Assembly: GCA_943372215.1 (NCBI GenBank)
Contig: CALRXU020000012.1
Span: 62,001 to 126,000, forward strand
Source of the DNA: UBA6183 sp943372215
Lineage (GTDB): Bacteria > Bacteroidota > Bacteroidia > UKL13-3
DNA: 64,000 bases
Direction: 5' to 3'
Below, piece by piece: positions 55,959 to 64,000 of the stretch. Both the position numbers and the translations under genes were made by a program. Numbering within the stretch: position 1 is the first letter of the stretch; each line of letters begins with the position of its first letter. The notes beneath the pieces were generated by a model. The model was not told where the DNA came from. It searched no databases and saw nothing but the letters and a program-made list of their open reading frames with translations.

Positions 55959-57896
55959 TTATACATTTAAAATGGGCAATACCAATACAATAGTGGTTCC
56001 TAAACTGTTTCCTGCGGCATCCTTTTTATCAATTACGGTGATATTGCCTTTTTGGGCGTTTGATTGATTCATTACCCCAATGCGCTTTTTAATTAAATCC
56101 ATGGCCAGCGATTTTTTGTTTAGTAAAGGCTGTTTTTGTGCACTTGCGGTGCGTCCTACTCCATTATCATATACGGTGCATTGAATGCTTTGGTTGGTAT
56201 GATAGGCAAATTTAATTTGTAAATACCGATCATTGGGTTTTGGCAATAAACCATGCCAAATGGCATTTTCTACAAATGGCTGTACCATCAAGTGCGGAAT
56301 AGCCGCGTGAGTAATATCAATGGTATTATCCACCAATATATCATACTTAAAAGACCCACTAAACCTAAGCGACTCCATTTCTAAATAGACTTGCAACATC
56401 TCTATCTCTTCTTGAACAGTGAGGTTTTCTCTGGTGCTGTTTTCCAATAATTCCCGTATAAGTTTAGAAAATTTAGACAAGTACACTTCTGCCTGTGTAT
56501 TCTGTCCTTTCATAATAAGTTGCTGTATGGAGTTTAGCGAATTAAAAATAAAATGTGGATTCATTTGTGAAAGTAACAGCTTTTGTTCCATCAGTATTTT
56601 GGTGTGCTCTATTCTGAACTTATTCTGTTTGTAATACAAATAGGCTATAGCTATTATTGCAAGCAATAAAGCAACAAAACCTGCCATCATAAACCTATTT
56701 TGTTCCAATTGCAGCGTTTGAATTTGATTTTTTTGAGCCAAGATATTGTAGGCCTGTTCCTTTTTTTCGTAAGTATAGGCAAATTCTTTCTCCATGGCTT
56801 GTTTTCTTACTTGCTCATTAGAAAGACTATCTCTTATAGCAATATTCAATTTATATACATTCAAAGCTTTTTTATAGCGGCCAGTTTTAGTGTAAATTCT
56901 TTCAAGTAAATGATACAGTAGAGGCAACTCCACTATAAAATTGGACAACTTGGACATAGTCAAACATTGCATAGCCAATTTTTCAGCTTGTTTATTTTCC
57001 CCTGTTGCATGTTTAATTTCCGCTATACAAAGTTTGGCACTAATTATCATTCGTTTATTATTCAATTCTATTGCCTTTTCATTACCTTTAAGCGCATAAT
57101 AATAAGCAGAATCATATTTTTTAGTAAACAGGTATGCAGCGCTGACTGAATTATAAATATGGTATATTGCCATAGGAAATTCCTTTAATTTGGGAACATA
57201 TGGGAGACTTTGTAAATAAAATGAACTTGCCTTTTTATCTTGATTAAGCGTATGGTAGGCGCTGCCAATATCAACCAATGCGCTTACTATACCATTATAG
57301 TATCTCAGTTCCTTAGCTATTTCCAAACATTTAAAATGTATTTGAAGTGCCTTTTTAGTTTCGCCAGATGACCAATAAAAGAAAGCCATAGCTGAATAAA
57401 AATCAAATTCGTTTTTTTTGTTGTTTAGTACTTCGGGTATTTTTATCCACCTATATAAATAATACAACGAATTCTTTCTATCAGCCTGCTCAATGTACAA
57501 ATAAGTTACATCCCTAATAAAAGAAATCATTTCGTTATTATTTTGATGTTTTTCTGCTAAGACCAAGCCCATTAATAACATATCAATAGCTTTCTGCGCA
57601 TTACCTTCCTTATAATAGATATGGCGCTTTATTGTTAAAATTTGGGTTTCATATTTTGGATAATGTAATTGTGCATCAGCCAATAAGCTATCCCAATAAC
57701 TCAACCTGGAAATATCTGATTTAATGCCAATTGCATACAACAACCGAATACGGGCCGTATCAGATTTAGTGCGTGAAAGCACTCTTTTTAAAGAATCTAA
57801 TTCCGTGGATTGCTCTGAAGAAAGATTACCTGCACCAACCTGCACTGCAAGAACAAACAGTAATCCGCAAAAAAAGTGACTCAACTTTATCTTCAC
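55959..57896 (-). CDS. LytS-type sensor histidine kinase with TPR sensor region
   Basis: 645 residues from a GTG start opening a signal peptide (LSHFFCGLLFVLAVQVGAG). The periplasmic part is a TPR array (for example ALVDIGSAYHTLNQDKKASSFYL). One TM is at FMMAGFVALLLAIIAIAYLYY. The kinase core of the His_kinase family has the phospho-acceptor in LSQMNPHFIFNSLNS, the N-box in PFVENAIWHGLLPK and the G-box in DNGVGRTAS. It would sense an envelope signal through protein contacts and phosphorylate the LytTR regulator. Confidence 0.93.
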   Translation of the reverse strand: MKIKLSHFFCGLLFVLAVQVGAGNLSSEQSTELDSLKRVLSRTKSDTARIRLLYAIGIKSDISRLSYWDSLLADAQLHYPKYETQILTIKRHIYYKEGNAQKAIDMLLMGLVLAEKHQNNNEMISFIRDVTYLYIEQADRKNSLYYLYRWIKIPEVLNNKKNEFDFYSAMAFFYWSSGETKKALQIHFKCLEIAKELRYYNGIVSALVDIGSAYHTLNQDKKASSFYLQSLPYVPKLKEFPMAIYHIYNSVSAAYLFTKKYDSAYYYALKGNEKAIELNNKRMIISAKLCIAEIKHATGENKQAEKLAMQCLTMSKLSNFIVELPLLYHLLERIYTKTGRYKKALNVYKLNIAIRDSLSNEQVRKQAMEKEFAYTYEKKEQAYNILAQKNQIQTLQLEQNRFMMAGFVALLLAIIAIAYLYYKQNKFRIEHTKILMEQKLLLSQMNPHFIFNSLNSIQQLIMKGQNTQAEVYLSKFSKLIRELLENSTRENLTVQEEIEMLQVYLEMESLRFSGSFKYDILVDNTIDITHAAIPHLMVQPFVENAIWHGLLPKPNDRYLQIKFAYHTNQSIQCTVYDNGVGRTASAQKQPLLNKKSLAMDLIKKRIGVMNQSNAQKGNITVIDKKDAAGNSLGTTIVLVLPILNV

Positions 57897-58374
57897 CTTA
57901 AACCTTAATATTTAATGACCGTTAACTTTTGGGTACCGCAACTAATAAATACTTTTTAAACCGGAAGCATTCATTTAGATTGGTGTTATACTCCTGCAAA
58001 CAAAAAAGAAGTAAGTGAACAATACAAGTTATTCATTACTTTTTGTATTTAAATAATTTAGTACAAATGCATTATGTTACGTTAACATACTATTAGTCAC
58101 TACCCTTCTGTATCATCCGACTTATTGCTTGAAAACAAACCGATTTAAGCAAGTGAACGATACCTGAAAACCAATCAGCGTTACTCCCAAATTATAACAA
58201 AATCAACATCAAAGCCCAATTTACCCGTTTATACACGGTTATATCCGAAAGTAACCGAATAATATACGGCTCCTCTTTTTTACATCCTCCATCTTTGCAA
58301 CGTTGATTGATAAAACACCAACGTAACTCAACCAACCTTTCCATTTTTTTAAAACCAATTAAAACAACAAACGT
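57897..58374. other. Intergenic region upstream of ssb
   Basis: 478 bases between divergent genes. No supported gene is seen; the open frames on minus here are short and overlap ssb. A small palindrome TGTTACGTTAACA lies at 58075-58087 and could be a regulator site, but it is too short to be sure. Both the kinase and ssb promoters must be here. Confidence 0.45.
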
Positions 58375-58722
58375 ATGAACAACGTAAAAAACAATGTACG
58401 CCTTATTGGCCGTATCGGACAAAACCCTGAAGTAAAAAGCCTAAACAATGGCAAAAGCATTTGCACCTTTTCCATTGCCTTAAATGAGCGGTATAAAAAC
58501 AACGAGGGTGAAATGGTAACAAGCACACAATGGCACCAGATTACCGCCTGGGGCAAGCAAGCTGAACTTGCAAGCAGACTTTTACAAAAAGGTTGTGAGG
58601 TTGCTATTGAGGGCAAACTCAACATGAGCAAATACAGCGATAAAACAGGAGTACAACGCTATTCCACCCAAGTGGTATTGCAAGAGTTTGCGCTTATTGG
58701 AGCAACCAAAGCCGTTGCATAG
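58375..58722 (+). CDS. ssb: Single-stranded DNA-binding protein, short form
   Basis: 115 residues, essentially the OB fold alone: NVRLIGRIGQNPEVKSL, STQWHQITAWGKQAELASRLL and KGCEVAIEGKLNMSKYSDKTG. The glycine-rich linker and acidic C-terminal tip (DDDIPF type) that recruit partner proteins are absent; it ends GATKAVA. This short form is usually a paralogue of the main SSB in Bacteroidota. It would bind single-stranded DNA in repair or recombination. It has its own terminator. Confidence 0.93.
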   Translation: MNNVKNNVRLIGRIGQNPEVKSLNNGKSICTFSIALNERYKNNEGEMVTSTQWHQITAWGKQAELASRLLQKGCEVAIEGKLNMSKYSDKTGVQRYSTQVVLQEFALIGATKAVA

Positions 58723-58742
58723 TGCAAGTGATGATGACAAAG

Positions 58743-58768
58743 AAGCCAGCTTAACGCTGGCTTTTTTT
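58743..58768 (+). terminator. Intrinsic terminator of ssb
   Basis: AAGCCAGC (58743-58750) pairs with GCTGGCTT (58756-58763) around a 5-base loop, followed by a T run. It lies 20 bases after the ssb stop. Confidence 0.87.
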
Positions 58769-58937
58769 ATGCCTTGCCGACACCACAGCTCTTACACATT
58801 CAGCAATCGGAATAAAGCTTGCATTGCATGAATAGTTGTAGCAGAAAATCTGCCACTTCTTAAAGTCGCAAACTTTCATCGCCCATTCCCCCATCCTGCA
58901 ACTTGGTTAATGCACAACAATTGATTAATCTTGTGAG

Positions 58938-60224
58938 GTGACTTATTCTGAAACACTGGAGTACTTATTTAGCCAACTCCCCATGTTTACGCGCATTGGA
59001 GCGGCAGCTTTTAAAAAAGACCTGACCAATACCCTCGCCTTATGCAAACTGCTGAATAACCCGCAACAGCATTTTAATAGCGTGCATGTGGCAGGTACCA
59101 ATGGCAAAGGCTCTACATCGCACATGCTGGCTGCTGTGTTGCAACAAGCAGGTTACAAGGTGGGTTTATACACCTCCCCTCATTTAAAAGATTTTAGGGA
59201 ACGCATTCGCATTAATGGTGTAATGATTGGTGAAGATGTGGTACAAGATTTTGTGGCGCAATACCAACCCCATTTTGATGAGATTAAACCCTCCTTTTTT
59301 GAGTGGACCGTGGCCTTGTGTTTTGATTATTTTGCCAAACAACAAGTGGATATTGCCATTATTGAAACGGGGTTAGGCGGACGTTTAGATTCAACCAACG
59401 TAATTACCCCACAACTGAGTGTAATTACCAATATTGGCTGGGACCACATGGATATGCTAGGCGACACATTGCCCAAAATTGCCACAGAAAAAGCAGGCAT
59501 TATTAAACCACAAGTACCCGTTGTAATTGGCGAGTATCAACAAGAAACCTACCCTGTGTTTACACAAACAGCAGCCCTGCAAAACAGCAAAGTGGTGTTG
59601 GCACAAGAGGCCGTTACCCTAACAAACATAACCTTTACCAACCAATTGCTACAAACTGATGTAGCCTTAAATGGTGTTCCTTTTATAAACGGACTTACCT
59701 GCGACCTGCCTGGCTTTTATCAGCAACAAAACATTAAAACAGCTATTGCTGCACTACAAGAATTGATTGCTTTGGGTTATAACATTAATGAAGAAGCCAT
59801 TAAACAAGGACTGGCAAATGTGAAGCAAATTACCGGATTTGCCGGACGCTGGCAGGTATTGCAGCAACAACCATTGGTAATTGCCGATACCGGGCACAAT
59901 GTAAATGGCCTAGAATGGGTGTTAAACCAACTTAAACAACAGCAGTATGCCAAATTACACTTGGTAATAGGCATGGTAAAGGATAAAGACATTAGCAAAG
60001 TATTGGCCCTGTTGCCCACGCATGCCCAATATTATTTTACACAAGCAGCCATACCAAGAGCCTTACCCGCAAATGAACTGGCAGTATTGGCCAGTGAGTT
60101 TGGACTGAAAGGCCAGATTTATGCCAGCGTAACAGCGGCTAAAAATGCAGCTCTGGAGGCCGCTGCGCCTGATGATTTGATTTTTATTGGCGGAAGTACT
60201 TTTATTGTTGCCGAAGCCTTGTAA
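58938..60224 (+). CDS. folC: Folylpolyglutamate synthase/dihydrofolate synthase
   Basis: 428 residues from a GTG that gives the family's usual beginning TYSETLEYLFSQLPMFTRIG; no ATG lies at that place. Mur-ligase-type motifs follow: the P-loop VAGTNGKGSTSHML, ETGLGGRLDSTNV, ITNIGWDHMDMLG, then GFAGRWQVL, and VIADTGHNVNGLEWVL in the C-terminal domain. The enzyme adds glutamate to dihydropteroate and to folates using ATP in the cytoplasm. It is a single gene between ssb and an exported hypothetical protein gene. Confidence 0.95.
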   Translation: MTYSETLEYLFSQLPMFTRIGAAAFKKDLTNTLALCKLLNNPQQHFNSVHVAGTNGKGSTSHMLAAVLQQAGYKVGLYTSPHLKDFRERIRINGVMIGEDVVQDFVAQYQPHFDEIKPSFFEWTVALCFDYFAKQQVDIAIIETGLGGRLDSTNVITPQLSVITNIGWDHMDMLGDTLPKIATEKAGIIKPQVPVVIGEYQQETYPVFTQTAALQNSKVVLAQEAVTLTNITFTNQLLQTDVALNGVPFINGLTCDLPGFYQQQNIKTAIAALQELIALGYNINEEAIKQGLANVKQITGFAGRWQVLQQQPLVIADTGHNVNGLEWVLNQLKQQQYAKLHLVIGMVKDKDISKVLALLPTHAQYYFTQAAIPRALPANELAVLASEFGLKGQIYASVTAAKNAALEAAAPDDLIFIGGSTFIVAEAL

Positions 60225-60245
60225 CTTTACCACACAATTGATACA

Positions 60246-60737
60246 ATGAAACAACTTACCATTTTAACGTGCTTATTGCTACAACTTGCAACCCAGGCAC
60301 AAACAGACAGCATTACTCCAGCCCGCTTGGGTTATGACTTTTTTAGTGATAAAACCATCACATTTACAGAGAATGAGAAAAAACTATACCCTGAGATAAA
60401 AGCAGGTAAAATGGTGGTATTTCAATACAGCAAACAACATGCAGAGAACCCTGAAATTTCTGACGATGAACTTTACGAAAGTGTGCAATTTGAAGTTGAC
60501 CCCACTTGGAATAATTTTATCTTTAAAAAGAAACTAGACCTGTGTAAACCTGTTTATAACTTCAGTTGTTTTTGCATAGGCAGGGGTTACTACAAGCCTG
60601 TTTCAGGATACATTAAAGGTAAAAAACTGCCCAATGGCAATTATTTTATTGAGGGTAGTTTAACCATAAAATATGAAACAGGCACTACCAAAAAAGTAAC
60701 ATTTAAAGGCGAGTTTAAGGCACCAAATGCAGGTTAA
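60246..60737 (+). CDS. Exported hypothetical protein
   Basis: 163 residues with a signal peptide (QLTILTCLLLQLATQAQ). The mature part is about 145 residues of mixed strands (MVVFQYSKQHAENPEISDDE, YESVQFEVDPTWNNFIFKKK), with two to three Cys (CKPVYNFSCFCIGRGYY). I do not recognise a family. It begins 21 bases after folC and overlaps rnhA by 11 bases in another frame, so it is part of a folC-orf-rnhA run. Probably periplasmic or a surface protein. Confidence 0.7.
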   Translation: MKQLTILTCLLLQLATQAQTDSITPARLGYDFFSDKTITFTENEKKLYPEIKAGKMVVFQYSKQHAENPEISDDELYESVQFEVDPTWNNFIFKKKLDLCKPVYNFSCFCIGRGYYKPVSGYIKGKKLPNGNYFIEGSLTIKYETGTTKKVTFKGEFKAPNAG

Positions 60738-61191
60738 CATGTTTACAGATGGGGCTGCGCGGGGCAATCCCGGCCCTGGTGGTTATGGCGTTGTGCTCAT
60801 ATCAGGCAAACACTACAAAGAGCTTTCAGCGGGATACCGTAACACCACCAACAACAGGATGGAATTGCTTGCTGTAATTAAAGGATTAGAAGCCCTAAAA
60901 TTATCAGGCATTTTTATTACCATTTATACCGATAGCAAATACGTATGTGATGCCGTTGAAAAAGGCTGGGTGTTTAAATGGAAACTTACTGGGTTTAAAG
61001 GCAAAAAAAATGCAGATTTGTGGGACCTTTTTTTGGCATTGTATCCCAAAAACCGCATCACCTTTCGCTGGGTAAAAGGCCACGCTGGGCATCCTCAAAA
61101 TGAACGTTGTGATGTGTTGGCCACACAAGCCGCAGATAACGCAGCAACATTATTGATTGACCAGGGGTTTGAAAGTGGATTGTATAACTAG
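60727..61191 (+). CDS. rnhA: Ribonuclease HI
   Basis: 154 residues, the standard length. The catalytic carboxylates are Asp8 (FTDGAARGNPGPGG), Glu46 (NNRMELLAV), Asp69 (IYTDSKYV) and the late Asp in NERCDVLA; WVKGHAGHPQNERCD holds the His. It cuts RNA in RNA-DNA hybrids during replication. The start overlaps the upstream gene by 11 bases; an ATG four codons later would lose part of the first strand. Confidence 0.97.
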   Translation: MQVNMFTDGAARGNPGPGGYGVVLISGKHYKELSAGYRNTTNNRMELLAVIKGLEALKLSGIFITIYTDSKYVCDAVEKGWVFKWKLTGFKGKKNADLWDLFLALYPKNRITFRWVKGHAGHPQNERCDVLATQAADNAATLLIDQGFESGLYN

Positions 61192-62300
61192 TTTAACTTC
61201 TTAAGGGCAAATCCATCCAATTTAAGGAAATAAAGGTACTTATTTTGATACCCTCCTTCCTTTTGTTTAGTAAAACAATACGTTGAGCCAAGCAAAGGAT
61301 AAGTGTTATTCTCCAAAACATCCATCAACTTTTTACCTTTTTCTGCTGCGGCAAACCCCAGCAGCATCAACTGGTCAAAGCCTTTAAAAGCAGCCTCGGT
61401 TGGTTCAGTATTAAAACGATTACGATAAGCCAATATAAACTGTTTTACTTCAGGCTGCTGGTAATCTACAAAAAAAGGTGTAGCTATTACCACATTGCAA
61501 CGTTGCAACAAGTTGTATTCTGTGTTTTTAAAATCAAACCATTGCATAAAACCATAAGTGTGCAACCCAGCAACGGATGAGGTATCTTTTATTGACCGAA
61601 GCACGGCATTTACGCATTGCTCGTTGGTGGATGCTATAATGATGTGATTTTGCGTGTTGCCTGCCGTATGTGGCGTAATGGTGAAACCAGCACCGTAATC
61701 AACCACTTTTATCTTAACCTTTTTTTCGGCAGCCAATTGTTTAAAAGCAGCCCCTATGCTTTTGCCTGTTGCCGATTTATCGGCCACTACCGTAATTTGG
61801 GCATCAGGTTGTTGTTTGATGATTTGTTGGTATAAAATAGTGGCGTATGAAGGCAAATCAGGGTTTGCAGAAACCCAATAAGGGTCTTCTAACTTGGATT
61901 TGCTAAACGTCATTAAAGGCGAAATGTGAAACACATTGTTGCTTTTTGAGAAATTAGACACCACTTTATTGCCACCTAAACGAACAGGACCTATAATAAG
62001 TTCACTTTCTTTAAATGCTGCTTTTTTGGTGATGTCAACCGTAACCAAACTATCATCTTCCGTATCAAACACACTTAAACGGATGCTGGTCTTTGCCCGC
62101 TCAAACGAGTCAAGTGCAATAAGCATACCTTGGTAATACTCCCTGCATAAGTTACCCAGCTCCGCTTTAGGATGATTTGGATTTTCTAAAATATACTTGC
62201 TGCTAAATGGCAACAACACACTAATGTTGGTGGCCTTTTTATTTTGTGCCGCTGCGGTTAATGTGAGCAAAACCAGTGAGCTAAAAATCAAGTATCGCAT
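61188..62300 (-). CDS. Periplasmic-binding-protein type 1-like exported protein
   Basis: 370 residues with a signal peptide (IFSSLVLLTLTAAAQ). The fold looks like the Leu/Ile/Val-binding (type 1) family: ISVLLPFSSKYILEN at the start, CREYYQGMLIALDSFE, SELIIGPVRLGGNKVVSNF and DAQITVVADKSATGKSIGAAF. Similar proteins next to guaA in other Bacteroidota often carry a LysM domain before this part; none is seen here, so this is a shorter version. It lies 36 bases after the guaA stop on the same strand. Ligand is unknown, and a transporter partner is absent. Confidence 0.75.
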   Translation of the reverse strand: MRYLIFSSLVLLTLTAAAQNKKATNISVLLPFSSKYILENPNHPKAELGNLCREYYQGMLIALDSFERAKTSIRLSVFDTEDDSLVTVDITKKAAFKESELIIGPVRLGGNKVVSNFSKSNNVFHISPLMTFSKSKLEDPYWVSANPDLPSYATILYQQIIKQQPDAQITVVADKSATGKSIGAAFKQLAAEKKVKIKVVDYGAGFTITPHTAGNTQNHIIIASTNEQCVNAVLRSIKDTSSVAGLHTYGFMQWFDFKNTEYNLLQRCNVVIATPFFVDYQQPEVKQFILAYRNRFNTEPTEAAFKGFDQLMLLGFAAAEKGKKLMDVLENNTYPLLGSTYCFTKQKEGGYQNKYLYFLKLDGFALKKLN

Positions 62301-62336
62301 GGTATATTATTTTACGCGTTTATAGTATAAATAAAG

Positions 62337-63863
62337 CTATTCCCACTCTATGGTTGCGGGAGGTTTTGAGCTAATATCATACACCACCCGGTTTATTCCC
62401 TTTACACGGTTGATGATTTTATTAGAAACATCCGCCAAAAATGCGTGAGGCAAATGGCTCCAATCCGCAGTCATTCCATCAACACTGGTTACTGCCCGCA
62501 AACAAATCACATGCTGGTAGGTACGTTCATCACCCATTACTCCCACACTTTGCACCGGCAAAAATATAGCCCCTGCTTGCCAAACCTTATCGTACAATCC
62601 TTGTGCTTTTAACTCCCCAATAAATATGGCATCAGCCTCTTGTAAAATGCTTACTTTTTCGGGGCTTATCTCGCCCAAAATGCGAATAGATAAGCCTGGA
62701 CCTGGAAAAGGATGGCGTTTTAAGATCACCTCGCTAATACCTAAAGCTGTTCCTACCGCACGTACTTCATCCTTAAACAACATGCGTAAAGGTTCAACCA
62801 CTTTCAGGTTCATTTTTTCAGGCAACCCACCCACGTTGTGGTGCGACTTAATGGTGGCTGATGGGCCTTTTACACTTACGGATTCAATCACATCAGGATA
62901 AATGGTACCTTGTGCAAGCCACTTTACCTGTTGTAGTTTTTGCGCCTCCTGATCAAATACTTCTATAAAAACCCTGCCAATGGTTTTACGTTTTTGTTCA
63001 GGGTCTGTAATACCTTTTAGCTGGCTTAAGAACTGCTCCTTAGCATCAACTCCAATTACATTAAGGCCCATGCCCTTGTATGCATCCAACACCTGGGTAA
63101 ACTCATCTTTTCTAAGCAACCCGTTATCTATAAAAATCCCGGTAAGCTGATCGCCAATGGCTTTATGCAACAGTACGGCTGCAACGGATGAGTCCACACC
63201 ACCACTTAATCCAAGTATCACCTTATCGTTGCCCAATTTATGCTTTAACTCAGTGGTGGTATTCTCAATAAAATGAGCAGGATTCCAGTTTTGACTTAAT
63301 CCCGCAATTTCCTTTACAAAGTTGTGTAATAATGTTTTACCATCTTCACTGTGGGTTACTTCGGGATGAAACTGAATGGCATAAGTTGGCTCTCCTTCAA
63401 TTTTAAAGGCGGCCACCTTTACATCATCAGTGCCCGCAATCACCGTAAAATTTGTTGGCACTTCGGTAATGGTATCACCATGGCTCATCCAAACTTGTGA
63501 ACCAGCTGAAATGCCTTTGAACAACACATTATCAGTTACCGTGCTTAGGTGCGCACGACCATATTCTCTTATTTTTGATGGGGTTACTTTTCCCCCGTTT
63601 ATTTTTGCCAGATACTGGGCACCATAACAAACACCCAACAACGGATATTTACCCCTAATAGGCGTTAAATCCACATCCGGTAATAACCCATCGTTTACTG
63701 AATAGGGGCTGCCTGATAAAATCACAGCCTTTACATCTTGATCAAACTCTGGCAAGTGGGTACAAGGATATATTTCAGAATACACGTTTAACTCCCTTAA
63801 TCTGCGCGCAATCAACTGGGTGTATTGCGATCCGAAATCAATTATCAATACTTTTTCTTCCAT
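62337..63863 (-). CDS. guaA: GMP synthase (glutamine-hydrolysing)
   Basis: 508 residues, full length. The class I amidotransferase domain has Cys79 in LLGVCYGAQ and His166/Glu168 in QFHPEVTHSEDG. The ATP pyrophosphatase P-loop is ILGLSGGVDSS (SGGVDSS at 220-226) and the C-terminal dimerisation domain ends KPPATIEWE. It converts XMP to GMP with glutamine and ATP in the cytoplasm. No guanine riboswitch is seen in the short upstream region. Confidence 0.97.
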   Translation of the reverse strand: MEEKVLIIDFGSQYTQLIARRLRELNVYSEIYPCTHLPEFDQDVKAVILSGSPYSVNDGLLPDVDLTPIRGKYPLLGVCYGAQYLAKINGGKVTPSKIREYGRAHLSTVTDNVLFKGISAGSQVWMSHGDTITEVPTNFTVIAGTDDVKVAAFKIEGEPTYAIQFHPEVTHSEDGKTLLHNFVKEIAGLSQNWNPAHFIENTTTELKHKLGNDKVILGLSGGVDSSVAAVLLHKAIGDQLTGIFIDNGLLRKDEFTQVLDAYKGMGLNVIGVDAKEQFLSQLKGITDPEQKRKTIGRVFIEVFDQEAQKLQQVKWLAQGTIYPDVIESVSVKGPSATIKSHHNVGGLPEKMNLKVVEPLRMLFKDEVRAVGTALGISEVILKRHPFPGPGLSIRILGEISPEKVSILQEADAIFIGELKAQGLYDKVWQAGAIFLPVQSVGVMGDERTYQHVICLRAVTSVDGMTADWSHLPHAFLADVSNKIINRVKGINRVVYDISSKPPATIEWE

Positions 63864-63925
63864 AATGTGGGCGCGAAGTTAACAATCTTTTCCAGTAAAT
63901 AAATTCCAGAAATAGGGATAAAGCA

Positions 63926-64000
63926 ATGATTAGCGCTCAAAAAGCGTGTGCGCGTTTAAACCCAAGCGCTATGCGCATGTGGCTGCTTATTTTTTCTGGT
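63926..64000 (+). CDS. Start of a divergent gene, cut by the right edge
   Basis: An ATG at 63926 opens 25 codons to the window end without a stop: a basic N-terminus (ISAQKACARLNPSAMR) leading into what looks like a membrane helix (MWLLIFSG). It is 62 bases from the guaA start in divergent orientation. Too little is present to name it; a bitopic inner-membrane protein is plausible. It could be chance. Confidence 0.35.
   Translation, partial: MISAQKACARLNPSAMRMWLLIFSG

Noticed and set aside
62337..63925. Purine riboswitch before guaA
   Set aside because: Only about 62 bases separate guaA from the divergent start, with no conserved purine-aptamer core.

Overview
The window reads as chromosome of a Bacteroidota bacterium, probably from the Chitinophagia/Sphingobacteriia/Cytophagia side. 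The reasons are a type IX secretion system (T9SS) sortase of the PorU2 kind, three proteins ending in T9SS type A sorting domains, a TonB-dependent receptor with an N-terminal carboxypeptidase-like domain, a bacterial CCDC81-type HU/SPOR protein, LytS/LytTR signalling, an FtsX-DUF3098-UppP-TruB operon and a serC-serA-DUF1015 cluster. Bases are AT-rich, and several genes appear to use GTG starts.

Layout. 1-4567: a minus-strand gingipain-fold (C25) PorU2-like protease, cut by the left edge. 4650-16813: an all-minus surface-polysaccharide operon (SLBB export protein, WbpB-like oxidoreductase, Wzz-like protein, acetyltransferase, WbsX-like protein, UDP-GlcNAc 2-epimerase, EpsG/Wzy-like polymerase, three glycosyltransferases, an SDR epimerase). 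16961-25281: envelope genes on plus (TonB-dependent receptor, large TPR protein, beta-barrel protein, HU/SPOR protein). 25316-34312: mixed housekeeping (HAD phosphatase, DPP4-like peptidase, dnaN, tRNA-Ser(TGA) with an attached GIY-YIG gene, secreted M43 metalloprotease, phosphoesterase, rhomboid, small barrel). 34431-38713: serine synthesis cluster plus DUF1015 and GNAT. 38710-41371: truB, uppP, DUF3098 and ftsX on minus. 41526-47524: secreted beta-propeller protein, glycosyltransferase, dapD, a GNAT-nitrilase fusion and an RRM protein.

47583-52734 is an accessory island inserted among core genes. It starts with 0.7 kb of degenerate repeats. Next comes a translationally coupled pair (small soluble protein plus three-TM coiled-coil protein). 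Then follows a tight three-gene operon that I read as GapS4a, GapS4b and a nucleoid-associated (NdpA/YejK-type) protein, a likely anti-phage defence unit. That operon is flanked by similar sequence blocks in inverted orientation, as if it were a cassette. This is the most interesting part of the window.

52735-64000 returns to core genes: a T9SS cargo protein, a LytTR regulator and its histidine kinase, a short SSB, FolC, an exported hypothetical protein, RNase HI, a periplasmic-binding-protein-like lipid/cell-wall neighbour of guaA, GMP synthase, and the start of a divergent gene cut by the right edge.

All calls are from reading the translated sequence and motifs; no database search was possible.
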